Below are positions 14,961 through 26,071 of a stretch of 64,000 nucleotides of DNA, piece by piece. The stretch is from contig NZ_CP032757.1 in assembly GCF_003641185.1 (NCBI RefSeq), positions 3,100,001 to 3,164,000 on the forward strand, given 5' to 3'. A program made the translations under genes and the position numbers. A model generated the notes under the pieces. The model saw only the letters and a list, made by a program, of their open reading frames with translations. It made no database searches and had not been told where the DNA came from. The DNA is from Lactiplantibacillus pentosus. GTDB lineage: Bacteria > Bacillota > Bacilli > Lactobacillales > Lactobacillaceae. Each line of letters starts with the position of its first letter. The stretch's first letter is position 1.

Positions 14961-16718
14961 CTACCAAATCGTCACGACGCTGGACGTAAATAATCCTTGG
15001 CGCTGCTTGATCGTATCAATATTCCAATCAACATTTTGTAGCTGAGTCGCTAGTTCGTGATTGGCAGTCAAGCTTGATTGAGACAGTGCGGTGATAAGTT
15101 GCGCCATCGTTTTAAAATCCAGCTTGGCTAAATTCTTTTCCAGAATCGTCCAGTTACCGAAATAGTTAACGTAATCTTCTAATTCAGGATTACTTGCTAT
15201 CTGAACTAAACGGTAATTGTCATCGCTAAAAGTCCGTTGATAAAGCGTATCATCATCAAAATCATCATAAACTGCATCATATAACTCAGCCAAAAGGTAG
15301 ACAAGCGTCCATTTTTTAGCGCCACGTTGCCCACCCTCTTTAGTCATCGCCTCAAAGCTAGCTTTCGTCTGATTATTACTAGGTAACAAGTGTTCATCCA
15401 TATAATCGATGATGGCATTGACATTAGACAGGTTCAGAGACCAAATCTGATGCGCGACATCTGAAAATCCGGATTCAAGTTTATTTGTTCCCCGGTTCAT
15501 AATTGTCCGGAATCTAATAAACACTGAAATAATTTTCCGAACCACAGTGAGCTTGTCTGATTCACTAAAGTTTCGATGTTCTAATGCCAATACGATTGGA
15601 TAATATAGCAACACATGCAACCGATTAAGGATATCCAACTGCTGAGTTAGACGCTCATTTTCGAAATAATTATAATGTGCCTTAGGGCTAGTCGGCGATT
15701 CTAAGACGGTGTAAAGCTCAACCAGGCTCGACAAGTCGTCCAAAAACTTTTGTGCTTCAACAACCGTCGAAACTTTATCACTAATTTCACGATATAATCT
15801 TGATTCTGAAACAACCCGATAACGTGATGCCCAATACGTTCTAATAAAGCGAGTAATTCGGTCGCTATTATTATCCAACTGACTCGTTATTTTATTCCAG
15901 GATTGATTAGCATTATCTAAATCTTCATACATCAAGGACATCACGCGATTTTTGATTATATCAGATGCTTTCAAATCTTTGCCGCGGCTGTTTAACGTTT
16001 CGAAAATGGTGAACGCATCTTGACGGCTGGGAGCTGAAATCATAACAATATAAAAATGATCAAAAAATGCATCAAAAATGGTTTGCAAGTGATCAATTTG
16101 AGCCCCTAATTCCTTCTCACTTTTGATACTTGTATTAACCCACTTTGTGATGTCATCATATGCATTGAACATGTTTTTTTTAGGTTCAGAACTTGTTTTA
16201 CGATCATTTTCTGAAATTCGAGAATGTGTCAATTTTTTGAAAAAGTCTTCTAAAGTCTCATCACTATATTGATCTTCGACATGTTGTTGAACCACGAGTG
16301 ATGGCTGATCATCTTTAGTCCCTCGAATAGACTTTCTAACCTGAGTTCGAATCATTCGAAGCGTATCTCCAATTTCGTCATCCGCATTAATGTCAGTTGG
16401 CGTCCCCTGTACACGCTGACCAAGTTTGATGGCAATATCTCGAATCGCGGACATAAAAATCAAACTAGTTGTTAACCGTTGTTGTCCGTCAATGATTTCT
16501 TGTTCCCCACGTTCATTTTTAAAAGTGACAATTTGACCAAAGAAGTGACTGTTGCGTTTTCCCTCGATGATATCTTGTAAATCATCCCAGAAGTCTTTCA
16601 CTTCATCTTTACCCCATGCATAGTTTCGTTGATAAAGTGGCACGGTAAAATTATTATCACGGAACAAACTCTCTATTTTAAACCCGGATGGATTAGGAAT
16701 TTCTACAAATGATGACAT
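14961..16718 (-). CDS. DUF262-domain protein (GmrSD-related), degenerate C-terminal DUF1524
   Basis: 585 aa, start with GGAGG upstream. The N-terminal DUF262 (ParB/sulfiredoxin-like) motifs are clear: FTVPLYQRNYAWGKDEV (about residues 24-40), FFGQIVTF and EQEIIDGQQRLTTSLIF. GRGKDLKASDIIKN-type sequence follows in the middle (NSRGKDLKASDIIKNRVM). The C-terminal region keeps the DUF1524-like tail (YVNYFGNWTILEKN, then WNIDTIKQRQGLF) but where the H-x-x-P nuclease motif is expected it reads YRLVQIASNPE. GmrSD proteins restrict modified phage DNA; this one may be a nuclease-dead or variant member. It stands alone with AT-rich flanks and no methylase or partner gene. Confidence 0.82.
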   Translation of the reverse strand: MSSFVEIPNPSGFKIESLFRDNNFTVPLYQRNYAWGKDEVKDFWDDLQDIIEGKRNSHFFGQIVTFKNERGEQEIIDGQQRLTTSLIFMSAIRDIAIKLGQRVQGTPTDINADDEIGDTLRMIRTQVRKSIRGTKDDQPSLVVQQHVEDQYSDETLEDFFKKLTHSRISENDRKTSSEPKKNMFNAYDDITKWVNTSIKSEKELGAQIDHLQTIFDAFFDHFYIVMISAPSRQDAFTIFETLNSRGKDLKASDIIKNRVMSLMYEDLDNANQSWNKITSQLDNNSDRITRFIRTYWASRYRVVSESRLYREISDKVSTVVEAQKFLDDLSSLVELYTVLESPTSPKAHYNYFENERLTQQLDILNRLHVLLYYPIVLALEHRNFSESDKLTVVRKIISVFIRFRTIMNRGTNKLESGFSDVAHQIWSLNLSNVNAIIDYMDEHLLPSNNQTKASFEAMTKEGGQRGAKKWTLVYLLAELYDAVYDDFDDDTLYQRTFSDDNYRLVQIASNPELEDYVNYFGNWTILEKNLAKLDFKTMAQLITALSQSSLTANHELATQLQNVDWNIDTIKQRQGLFTSSVVTIW

Positions 16719-16816
16719 ACATAACTTCCTCCAAAATAATATTAAATAGATCCTTAAAATATTTATTCCATTAATTATACGCTACTTTTCATCTTATAAC
16801 ATCACCCTCCCAACAC

Positions 16817-16853
16817 AAAAACAAGGATTACCAGGCTCTCACCCACGTAATCC
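16817..16853 (-). terminator. Terminator of the beta-glucoside operon
   Basis: GGATTAC / GTAATCC stem, then TTGTTTTTG on the minus strand, after the gntR stop. Confidence 0.6.
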
Positions 16854-16875
16854 CCGCAACAGATCAACAGCCACC

Positions 16876-17601
16876 TCAGCGAATCTTCTTCACCATGAAT
16901 AACCGGGCGCGTCGATAATCATAATATTGTTTTGAAAATGCCAGCATTTTACCAGTTGTCAGATAAGTTTCGTCTTTAACTACCAGACTGGGGGCACCAG
17001 CCGGTAGTTTCATGAATTCTCCCGCAATGGCGGGTAGTGGCTCACTCATCAATAATTGATCAATGAAGCCGACGTTGACATCGCGTTGTTGCTCAAAATA
17101 GTTAAACAACGAGCCGTATAGCGCTTCTTCTGGAATCGCATCTACAATCGATTTTAGATAGTAAGAATGTTCCAATAGATAGGGTTGCCCATCTAGTTCG
17201 CGAAAACGTCGAATGTCAATTAATTCTTCGTCCTGAGCGAATTGACCCGTTTCCGGCAAAAAGTCAGCGTCTGCCACCGTAATTGTTGCCATTGTGGCCT
17301 TGCGAGTCGCCAGTTTGAGTCCAGCGCGTGCGGCAGCTTCCGAAAGCCCGCCGTCGTGCTGTAGCGCAATTGAATTATTGGTCTGTTGTTGTCTGACGAA
17401 GGTTCCAATCCCGTGCATCTGGTACGTGTAACCCATCGTACTTAACTGTTTTAATGCTTGGAGCAGCGTATAGCGCGTCACTTGATACCGTTCCATTAAT
17501 ACTGGTTCGGCCGGTAACTTTCGCTGTTCATCCGCTAATTGGCCCGCCTGAATATCGGCCAGAATCGTTTGAACCAACTGATCCGTATCTAAATGTGCCA
17601 T
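16876..17601 (-). CDS. GntR-family (UTRA) transcriptional regulator
   Basis: 241 aa: N-terminal GntR winged helix (LPAEPVLMERYQVTRYTLLQ, then GIGTFV) and a C-terminal UTRA effector domain (about residues 85-235; PYLLEHSYYL, DETYLTTGKMLAFSKQYYDYR). Such regulators respond to sugar phosphates. It is last gene of the PTS-GH1 operon, 74 bp after the GH1 gene with a hairpin between them, so it is likely expressed at lower level than the enzymes. The 37-bp palindrome at the operon promoter is its probable operator. Start with GAGGAGG upstream. Confidence 0.87.
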   Translation of the reverse strand: MAHLDTDQLVQTILADIQAGQLADEQRKLPAEPVLMERYQVTRYTLLQALKQLSTMGYTYQMHGIGTFVRQQQTNNSIALQHDGGLSEAAARAGLKLATRKATMATITVADADFLPETGQFAQDEELIDIRRFRELDGQPYLLEHSYYLKSIVDAIPEEALYGSLFNYFEQQRDVNVGFIDQLLMSEPLPAIAGEFMKLPAGAPSLVVKDETYLTTGKMLAFSKQYYDYRRARLFMVKKIR

Positions 17602-17620
17602 GGTTCGGCCTCCTCACCTG

Positions 17621-17649
17621 AAAAACGTACCCCAATGTTGGCGTACGTT
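17621..17649 (-). terminator. Intra-operon terminator or attenuator before gntR
   Basis: Minus-strand hairpin AACGTACGCCAA / TTGGGGTACGTT with one mismatch, followed by T5, between the GH1 and gntR genes. It would lower regulator expression relative to the upstream enzymes. Confidence 0.65.
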
Positions 17650-17675
17650 AACATTATGTGAACTATTATATCGTA

Positions 17676-20530
<2,855 letters not shown>

Positions 20531-20550
20531 TAAAATTCACATCCTAATCC

Positions 20551-21048
20551 TTATATGTTTGCAGCAAATTGCCGAATATGTTGCACATAACGATCCTTGT
20601 CATGCGCAATTAGGAACGCCCGGTACTCCAAGAAACCCCCGACCAACATTCCTAGTCCTAACAAACTAAGTACCCACGGTAAGCTCGTCTGGTTGAGAAA
20701 TGGATAGAACACTTTCAATTGGCCAAACACCGCGCCTACAGCCACGATGGCGTTGGCAAGTATTTGCACCCAATAGAACCAGCGGGTCAGTGTCAGTTGA
20801 TTGGTATGTTTCCAAAATTTACTAACCTGTTCGACTATTACGACACCCGCCCCAATTAATAAGGCAGTCGGTAATAAGCCAGCTGCTGAACCAGAACCAA
20901 ATAAGATAATCGCCCAATAGAGATTAACAAAGAAAAAGATAGCGGTTACATATCGAAATAATAAAAAGCGATTAAAATACATGCTCGTCAGGCTCAGTGT
21001 CCGGCGGTTCGCCGTTGCCTCAGGATTGCTGTTTTTAGGTGACGTCAT
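20551..21048 (-). CDS. Membrane protein, first gene of the beta-glucoside operon
   Basis: 165 aa, start ATG at 21048 with AAAGGAG upstream. Four hydrophobic helices (for instance YVTAIFFFVNLYWAIILFG and WVLSLLGLGMLVGGFLEYRA) and basic N-terminus. No domain I can name. Position directly after the promoter and before EIIC suggests a role tied to uptake of the same sugar, but this is only context. Confidence 0.75.
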   Translation of the reverse strand: MTSPKNSNPEATANRRTLSLTSMYFNRFLLFRYVTAIFFFVNLYWAIILFGSGSAAGLLPTALLIGAGVVIVEQVSKFWKHTNQLTLTRWFYWVQILANAIVAVGAVFGQLKVFYPFLNQTSLPWVLSLLGLGMLVGGFLEYRAFLIAHDKDRYVQHIRQFAANI

Positions 21049-21069
21049 CTTGTCACACTCCTTTCAACG

Positions 21070-21106
21070 TTTAGTCATTCGAATGACACTCATTCGAATG
21101 ACTAAA
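21070..21106. promoter_or_regulatory. 37-bp perfect palindromic operator of the beta-glucoside operon
   Basis: Arms TTTAGTCATTCGAATGA (21070-21086) and its exact complement (21090-21106) around CAC. Each arm contains CATTCGAATG, itself a palindrome, so two dimers could bind. It starts at the edge of the -10 element and covers the transcription start, a repressor position. The operon's own GntR regulator is the likely ligand. Confidence 0.75.
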
Positions 21107-21134
21107 TCATAGCAGATATTTATGGTATTGTAAA
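21106..21134 (-). promoter_or_regulatory. Promoter of the beta-glucoside operon
   Basis: Minus strand TTTACA (21129-21134), 17-bp spacer, TATGAT (21106-21111). It reads into the membrane protein-EIIC-GH1-gntR operon. Confidence 0.8.
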
Positions 21135-21142
21135 CGTTTTAT
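21129..21142. promoter_or_regulatory. CcpA catabolite-responsive element (cre)
   Basis: TGTAAACGTTTTAT fits the cre consensus TGWAANCGNTNWCA with about one mismatch and overlaps the -35 of the operon promoter. It predicts glucose repression through CcpA. Confidence 0.7.
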
Positions 21143-21436
21143 TTAAATCAGTACCTCTTTGTCACCTGTTCCTAAACTGGTAACATTCATGTAAGTGGCC
21201 TGCCACCACCATTTTGGACACAAGGCATGCGAAAAATAATAGCAATGACTTAGCGCTCGGATGATGCAAATTAAAAAAAGCCTAGCAATTTCAATGAAAT
21301 CACTAAGCCCTTTATGGAACACTGTATCTGCTGCTATGACGGTTAGCCCATGTCGCGACGATTGATTAGCCGCCAAATAAATCACCGATGAAGTCACGCG
21401 TCCCCGACCAACCTATCCGTCCCAACAGCTGCCGCT
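21143..21436. other. Intergenic, no gene supported
   Basis: Holds a minus-strand terminator-like hairpin (AAGCCTAG / CTAAGCCC, 21273-21310, with T7), possibly left from a lost gene. An 84-codon open frame across it has no ribosome site and runs through the hairpin. Confidence 0.5.
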
Positions 21437-21751
21437 TTACCCCTTAAGCTGTGACGCTTTATCGTTCAAAAATTTCGTCACCGCTTGGTCCAAATCAACT
21501 TCATTTGCATCAGCCAAGACGCTTAACCACCAGATTGATTCACCAATTTTGTCCGCAAGTAACTGCTGGTCGTGACCATCTGGCCAGCTACCTTGATGGG
21601 CCATGACTTGCCGACCAACTAATGCTGCATCCGTCAAGAAGGCCAGTGCATCTTGCTCAGTGGTCCACGGATGGCCGTCTTGCTTCATTTCCAATTGATG
21701 ATATTGTTCACGAATCTTTGCTGAGCGTTGTGCAACTTCTTTGATTTCCAA
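21437..21751 (-). CDS. MazG-like nucleotide pyrophosphohydrolase
   Basis: 104 aa, TTG start with GAGG eight bases upstream. The helical segment KIGESIWWLSVLADANEVD carries the Glu and Asp spacing of the second half of the MazG/dCTPase metal site, and EQDALAFLTDAALVGRQVM the first half. Members hydrolyse non-canonical or surplus nucleoside triphosphates. Monocistronic by appearance. Substrate not predictable. Confidence 0.65.
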   Translation of the reverse strand: MEIKEVAQRSAKIREQYHQLEMKQDGHPWTTEQDALAFLTDAALVGRQVMAHQGSWPDGHDQQLLADKIGESIWWLSVLADANEVDLDQAVTKFLNDKASQLKG

Positions 21752-21884
21752 ATCATTAACCTCAATTCGCTTTTATCTTGAATAGGTGCTTCATCCTATT
21801 GTTGGAACGGATTTTTGAATTTTCATAACGTAAATCAGTCCGGTAATGGATCAAGTAGTCTTATTCTTAACCAACTTCAATCAA

Positions 21885-22268
21885 TCAGCCTTGCTCATCC
21901 GCACTTTCCCGAGCACCCACAAACATAAATTCAACCACATCAACCAATATAACCACCGGTAACAAATAAACCACCCCAATAAAATACCAAAATGCTTCAT
22001 TGAAGCTAATCACGCTATAGCGTGCGAAAAGCAACAGCGTCCCGCAACACAATAATAGTAATAGCGCGCAGATTTTTCGCTGTAACCCTGTCTTCACCAC
22101 TGCCGATACCCCCAGTAAACCGGCCAAAATACCACAAGTCACATACCCAATCAATTGATCACTATCCAACTTAAATCCGGTATGTACACCGGTTGATAAA
22201 TAAAGTGCAGCGAGATAGACCGCTAAATAGCCTCCTGTGATTATTTGGACGCGTCGATAAGCTTTCAT
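21885..22268 (-). CDS. Four-helix membrane protein, unknown function
   Basis: 127 aa from the ATG at 22268, preceded by GGGGGA; upstream in-frame starts lack a ribosome site. Helices include IITGGYLAVYLAALYLSTG, LIGYVTCGILAGLLGVSAVV, ICALLLLLCCGTLLLFARY and FWYFIGVVYLLPVVILVDVV. Short charged tail ARESADEQG. No recognised family. Confidence 0.65.
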   Translation of the reverse strand: MKAYRRVQIITGGYLAVYLAALYLSTGVHTGFKLDSDQLIGYVTCGILAGLLGVSAVVKTGLQRKICALLLLLCCGTLLLFARYSVISFNEAFWYFIGVVYLLPVVILVDVVEFMFVGARESADEQG

Positions 22269-22431
22269 TTGCCGTTTTCCCCCATTCTGTCCAATGTTTG
22301 TACCATCGTAGACTTTTATTCTATCATTGTGGTGTGTACGGGCCAAACGTTGGTTAGTGTGCAAATCAGTACGCGATGACTGCCGGTTGCTTGCAACGAT
22401 GACTAATCAGTGGCAGTACTACATCACAAGC

Positions 22432-22471
22432 AAAAAGCCTCAGCGGATGAACTAAGTCATCCGCTGAAGCC
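22432..22471 (-). terminator. Terminator of the hydrolase-DUF1097 operon
   Basis: CTTCAGCGGATGA / TCATCCGCTGAGG stem followed by T5 on the minus strand. Confidence 0.85.
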
Positions 22472-22483
22472 AGCACATCAGTG

Positions 22484-23005
22484 TTAATTATTATCATGTT
22501 TTCTGAACCAATTATTAAAGACGACACCACCGACGCCAATTAAGTACACGCCGACAAGCATGGACAAGGCTAGCTGTAGCGGCAGCCAATGCCAGCTGGT
22601 CATCGTTTCATGACCTAAGACCAGAATCGTAATCGCCCAGCCGGATAGCCAAGCCGTCGCATCCACGAACCGGCCCACGACCGTCAAGCCACAGACTAAA
22701 ACACTGACTGCGCCCAAAATACAGAGGCTTAAAAATTGATTCATGGATGGACTACCCGGCAACGCCATCAGCTTCAGTGCCACCATCCCCCAAGGAATCC
22801 CAATCAACAAGCCTAAAATAATCGGCAAGGCTTTCTTAGGGTCATTTCCTTTTGCAGTGAACAGGCCGGCAGAAATTAGCGCCACAGCGCCAGTCTCGAC
22901 CCCAAATTTGGGGCTCAGCACCGCCCACAATGGCGGGATAACGGCAATGAAGATGGCTGTCGTCACCGTTTGAATCACGTGTTGACTGCTAGTTTTGATT
23001 GTCAT
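22484..23005 (-). CDS. DUF1097 membrane protein
   Basis: 173 aa with five to six hydrophobic segments (e.g. TAIFIAVIPPLWAVLSPKFG, ILGLLIGIPWGMVALKLMA, LSLCILGAVSVLVCGLTVVG). The overall pattern and KALPIILGLLIGIPWG fit DUF1097 (YcdZ-like) proteins, whose function is unknown. It starts 15 bp after the hydrolase stop with GGTGG upstream, so the two form an operon; it may move the hydrolase substrate or product across the membrane. Confidence 0.78.
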   Translation of the reverse strand: MTIKTSSQHVIQTVTTAIFIAVIPPLWAVLSPKFGVETGAVALISAGLFTAKGNDPKKALPIILGLLIGIPWGMVALKLMALPGSPSMNQFLSLCILGAVSVLVCGLTVVGRFVDATAWLSGWAITILVLGHETMTSWHWLPLQLALSMLVGVYLIGVGGVVFNNWFRKHDNN

Positions 23006-23020
23006 TCACCACCCGCCGAT

Positions 23021-23818
23021 TTAGAACTTATCTTTGTTTTCAGCGTAAAGACTTGGTAAAATTTGAGCTAGGTTGGTCATTTCCTTGATGTTATGCAACC
23101 CGAGCCGTTTGGCAACTTCACCGTCGATTTTGGCATCATCAGGAATTACACGAACAGGTTCATGCGTTTGCAGGTCGACATTCCAGCCTAGCCAGAAGCG
23201 ACTGCGTAATTCAATCCCACCATCGACGGGGCGAACCACGTGTAACATCAGGGCCGTCTCACCATTGGCGGCCGCCACAATATCTGAACCGCTTTGCGCC
23301 AGCAGTTGTGGGTCATAGCCCAAATCAACCGGGTTTTTGAAATTAATATCGATTTTTTCAGGGCCAAAACCAGTATCTTCGGTAACTGTATGAGAAACAC
23401 CGTAAATTCGTTCGGCCATCGGAATTGATTGGTCCTTCAGTTGCGCCTCAGTCCCATTTTTGACGACGACATCGTAATGATCATCCTTATTCCAAATGAC
23501 GTAACGCATTGATTCTAGGCCATGCCAAGCAAACCACCAATGTAACATTTCTGCTGTCACGTTCGGCATTTTCAAGTGGTTTGCCATGAACGCAGTCCCA
23601 TCCGGCATTTGGCAATAACCGACCTCAGTCTTCAAGTAACCTGGCTTCAATAAATCATTACGGTCTTGCACCGGGGTCGCATCTTTTGGATCGATTGGGG
23701 CTTGCACCATCTTCTTTCGTGCAGTTGGATCGACTTTCGCCATGTCTTGTAAATAATACTTATAGTACGGCAACGTTGCCGCGTTAGCAGGGATGTTTTG
23801 TGTGAATTTTTCTGTCAT
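23021..23818 (-). CDS. DAPG/phloretin-hydrolase-like C-C hydrolase
   Basis: 265 aa, start with AGGAGG upstream. The stretch LHWWFAWHGLESMRYVIWNK (about residues 92-111) and later ALMLHVVRPVDGGIELRSRFWLG resemble the PhlG/phloretin hydrolase family, zinc-dependent enzymes that cut the carbon-carbon bond between an acyl group and a phloroglucinol ring. Here the His/Glu residues in WHGLE and the family's Trp-rich segment are present. No signal peptide; cytoplasmic. It heads a two-gene operon with DUF1097, divergent from a Crp-type regulator. Likely substrates are plant dihydrochalcones or acylphloroglucinols, but the exact one is not readable. Confidence 0.75.
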   Translation of the reverse strand: MTEKFTQNIPANAATLPYYKYYLQDMAKVDPTARKKMVQAPIDPKDATPVQDRNDLLKPGYLKTEVGYCQMPDGTAFMANHLKMPNVTAEMLHWWFAWHGLESMRYVIWNKDDHYDVVVKNGTEAQLKDQSIPMAERIYGVSHTVTEDTGFGPEKIDINFKNPVDLGYDPQLLAQSGSDIVAAANGETALMLHVVRPVDGGIELRSRFWLGWNVDLQTHEPVRVIPDDAKIDGEVAKRLGLHNIKEMTNLAQILPSLYAENKDKF

Positions 23819-23850
23819 AATTAAGTTCCTCCTATCAAATTACAAGACTT

Positions 23851-23894
23851 AGTTTAACCCGGTGGCAGGTATTAAAAATTATCTTAAGACAATT
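23851..23894 (-). promoter_or_regulatory. Crp-type operator and promoter of the hydrolase operon
   Basis: AATTATCTTAAGACAATT (23877-23894) is a near-palindrome around TCTTAAGA. On the minus strand TAAACT (23851-23856) would be the -10, which puts the palindrome centre about -41.5 from the predicted start of transcription, the class II activator position of Crp/Fnr proteins. Confidence 0.55.
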
Positions 23895-23913
23895 GTTGGG
23901 GGAATTATTTAAT

Positions 23914-24549
23914 ATGGAATTTTTTATTCAACAGGATTACCAAGATTTTAAAGACGACTTACTAAAATTACCGCACACCCAGAAAATGATTGCTGCAAAT
24001 GAGGAAATCTCGCTGACCAATCAAACTTACTTCATCGTTTCCGGACGAGTCGTTGAAATCCTATTGTTGCCGGATGGCGAAGCCCACGCATTGGTCGCCT
24101 ATGGCCCGCAAACATTATTTCCACCACTATTTTCGGCATCAATGCCGACAAAAGATGAGTTGATTTTCCGCTTCGTCCAACCCAGTACCCTATGGTGTTA
24201 TGACAACACACTACTCGCTAACTACGCCGAGCAGCATCGCACTTTCGCCAAGCAACTCAACCAGAGTTATCTCAAACACATGAACTATTATCTAAATGAT
24301 ATTAGCCAATTGATTACTTCATCAGGCATGCAACGTCTCGTCACTTTTCTTCGGTATTATTTGGATGAACACCACCCGAGTGATAATTTGATTCCAATCC
24401 GTCAGAAGAATCTTGCCCGGCTGATTGCGTTGAACCCTACCAATATGTCGCGGAATATTAAGAAGCTCAAGGAAGCCAGCATCGTCCAAGTCTCAGGTGC
24501 CGGCATCACGGTGTTAAATCCTGAAGCACTCAAAACATACTTAGACTAA
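23914..24549 (+). CDS. Crp/Fnr-family transcriptional regulator
   Basis: 211 aa from the ATG at 23914 with GGGGGAA upstream (an in-frame TTG at 23893 has none). N-terminal cyclic-nucleotide-binding-like beta barrel (YFIVSGRVVEILLLPDGEAH) and C-terminal HTH (RQKNLARLIALNPTNMSRNI). Only one cysteine, so no Fnr iron-sulfur cluster and probably no thiol switch. It most resembles PrfA/Flp-like Crp relatives that sense small molecules. Divergent from the hydrolase operon, with the palindrome overlapping its own leader, so autoregulation is likely. Confidence 0.85.
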   Translation: MEFFIQQDYQDFKDDLLKLPHTQKMIAANEEISLTNQTYFIVSGRVVEILLLPDGEAHALVAYGPQTLFPPLFSASMPTKDELIFRFVQPSTLWCYDNTLLANYAEQHRTFAKQLNQSYLKHMNYYLNDISQLITSSGMQRLVTFLRYYLDEHHPSDNLIPIRQKNLARLIALNPTNMSRNIKKLKEASIVQVSGAGITVLNPEALKTYLD

Positions 24550-24594
24550 CCACCGACAATCGCGTGCCCTAATTTTTCTAAAAGATTAAAATTT

Positions 24595-24646
24595 AAGCCA
24601 GTCAGACGAGCACCCCAAACGGGTCACTGCGTCTGACTGGCTTATT
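24595..24646 (+). terminator. Terminator of the Crp-type regulator gene
   Basis: Long stem AAGCCAGTCAGACG / CGTCTGACTGGCTT followed by ATTTA. Confidence 0.8.
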
Positions 24647-24673
24647 TAGACACTATCCTCGCGATAACTTCGC

Positions 24674-24776
24674 TTAAAACGGCTCTTTCGCAATATTCAC
24701 CGCTACCCCATCTAGATTAGGTTTATCTGTATGAACCCGGATAGCACTAGGATATGCCTTTCTACAACCCAAGCTT
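24674..24776 (-). other. Possible gene scrap
   Basis: Minus-strand frame ending at a TAA at 24674 reads YPSAIRVHTDKPNLDGVAVN then IAKEPF, with protein-like composition but no start or ribosome site. It may be the tail of a deleted gene or chance. The rest of 24647-24905 is AT-rich and seems to be the leader of the dehydrogenase. Confidence 0.25.
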
Positions 24777-24905
24777 GACTTGTGACGTGATAACGTTTTT
24801 AATTAGTATATGATTAACGGATTATTAAAATTAAACTGTTGTTATCTGTATATTTTAATAACTGAGTTAATCCTTAAATCTAATTCAAATAACGTGGTGA
24901 CGATA

Positions 24906-25994
24906 ATGGTAAAACGATATGATAGCAAGAAAATTGAACAACTGATTTACAATATTTACAAAGGTTACGGCTTTTCCGAGGAAGAAAGTCAAGAAGTGGC
25001 CCACATGCTGATTTACACGGACTTAATCGGGATTGAATCCCATGGGGTCCAACGAATGATCATGTACGACGGCTTCATTCGCAATGGTAAGATTCGTGTA
25101 CATAATCGTCCAGAAGTGGTCAAAGAAACCGATGTGAGTGCGGTCGTTGACGCCCACTTTGGCTTAGGGCAGTTAAACGGGATTTATAGCATGCGCCTTG
25201 CCATCGAAAAAGCAAAACAACACGGCATTGGCATGGTCACGACTCGTAACTCCGGTCATTACGGCATTGCCGGGTATTACGCCAACATGGCGGCCGAAGA
25301 AGGCTTGATTGGCCTGTCATCGTGTAATTCACGTTCAGCGATGTTACCCACTCACGCCACGAAGGCTTTAGTCGGCACCAATCCAATCGCCTTTGCGATG
25401 CCGGCCCAGCCAAACACGTTTATCTTCGACGCGGCGACGACCACCGTGCCACAAGGTAAAATTGAAGTTTACCGTAAATTAGGCAAAGATTTACCGGCCT
25501 TATGGGTTGCCAAGGACGGCGAAACGCCCGTCAATCGGCATGACGATACCGAAGACTTGGACGCCCTGCGTGATTTAGATTCCAACGTTGGTTTGGCGCC
25601 ATTAGGTGGTGTCACCGAAGATACCGGTAGTCACAAGGGCTTTGGTCTCGGTGTCATCGTCGAAGTGTTCACCGCGATTCTTTCCCTAGGCAACACTTCC
25701 AACGAAATTACGCCAGACGACCTTTCCGTGGGTCCTTGTCAGAGCTTTATCGCCATCGACCCGTCAATCTTCGGTGATAAAGATGCCATCATCGACAAGT
25801 TCTCGGCTTACTTACAAGCCATCCGCGACCTGCCATCCGTTCCTGGTAAACCAGTCATCGTCGCCGGCGACAAGGAAGCCGCTGCGTACCAAGACCGCTC
25901 AGCTAACGGTATCGAAATTGACGATAAGACGCTCGCAGAAGTCGTTGGCATCGCCAAACGACTAGGTATCGACTACGCGCAATACGTGGCTTAA
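24906..25994 (+). CDS. Ldh2-family malate/lactate/ureidoglycolate-type dehydrogenase
   Basis: 362 aa from the ATG at 24906 (GGTGA upstream). Family landmarks: LIYTDLIGIESHGVQRM with the catalytic-site SHG, VTTRNSGHYGIAGYY, GTNPIAFAMPA and DTGSHKGFGLGVIVEVF near the C-terminus. The Ldh2/MDH2 fold reduces 2-oxo acids to 2-hydroxy acids with NAD(P)H in the cytoplasm and is unrelated to classic LDH. Substrate could be oxaloacetate, another 2-oxo acid or a sugar-acid derivative. Monocistronic with its own terminator. Confidence 0.88.
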   Translation: MVKRYDSKKIEQLIYNIYKGYGFSEEESQEVAHMLIYTDLIGIESHGVQRMIMYDGFIRNGKIRVHNRPEVVKETDVSAVVDAHFGLGQLNGIYSMRLAIEKAKQHGIGMVTTRNSGHYGIAGYYANMAAEEGLIGLSSCNSRSAMLPTHATKALVGTNPIAFAMPAQPNTFIFDAATTTVPQGKIEVYRKLGKDLPALWVAKDGETPVNRHDDTEDLDALRDLDSNVGLAPLGGVTEDTGSHKGFGLGVIVEVFTAILSLGNTSNEITPDDLSVGPCQSFIAIDPSIFGDKDAIIDKFSAYLQAIRDLPSVPGKPVIVAGDKEAAAYQDRSANGIEIDDKTLAEVVGIAKRLGIDYAQYVA

Positions 25995-26014
25995 CTAAAC
26001 TTGTATCAGACAAA

Positions 26015-26071
26015 AACCAGCAACTGCCTGTCCTGGAAATTCAGTGACGGGGCAGTTGCTGGTTTATTTTT
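26015..26071 (+). terminator. Terminator of the Ldh2-family gene
   Basis: AACCAGCAACTGCC / GGCAGTTGCTGGTT stem followed by TATTTTT. Confidence 0.85.

Noticed and set aside
21143..21397. 84-codon minus-strand open frame
   Set aside because: It crosses a terminator hairpin and has no ribosome site. Its composition is not protein-like.
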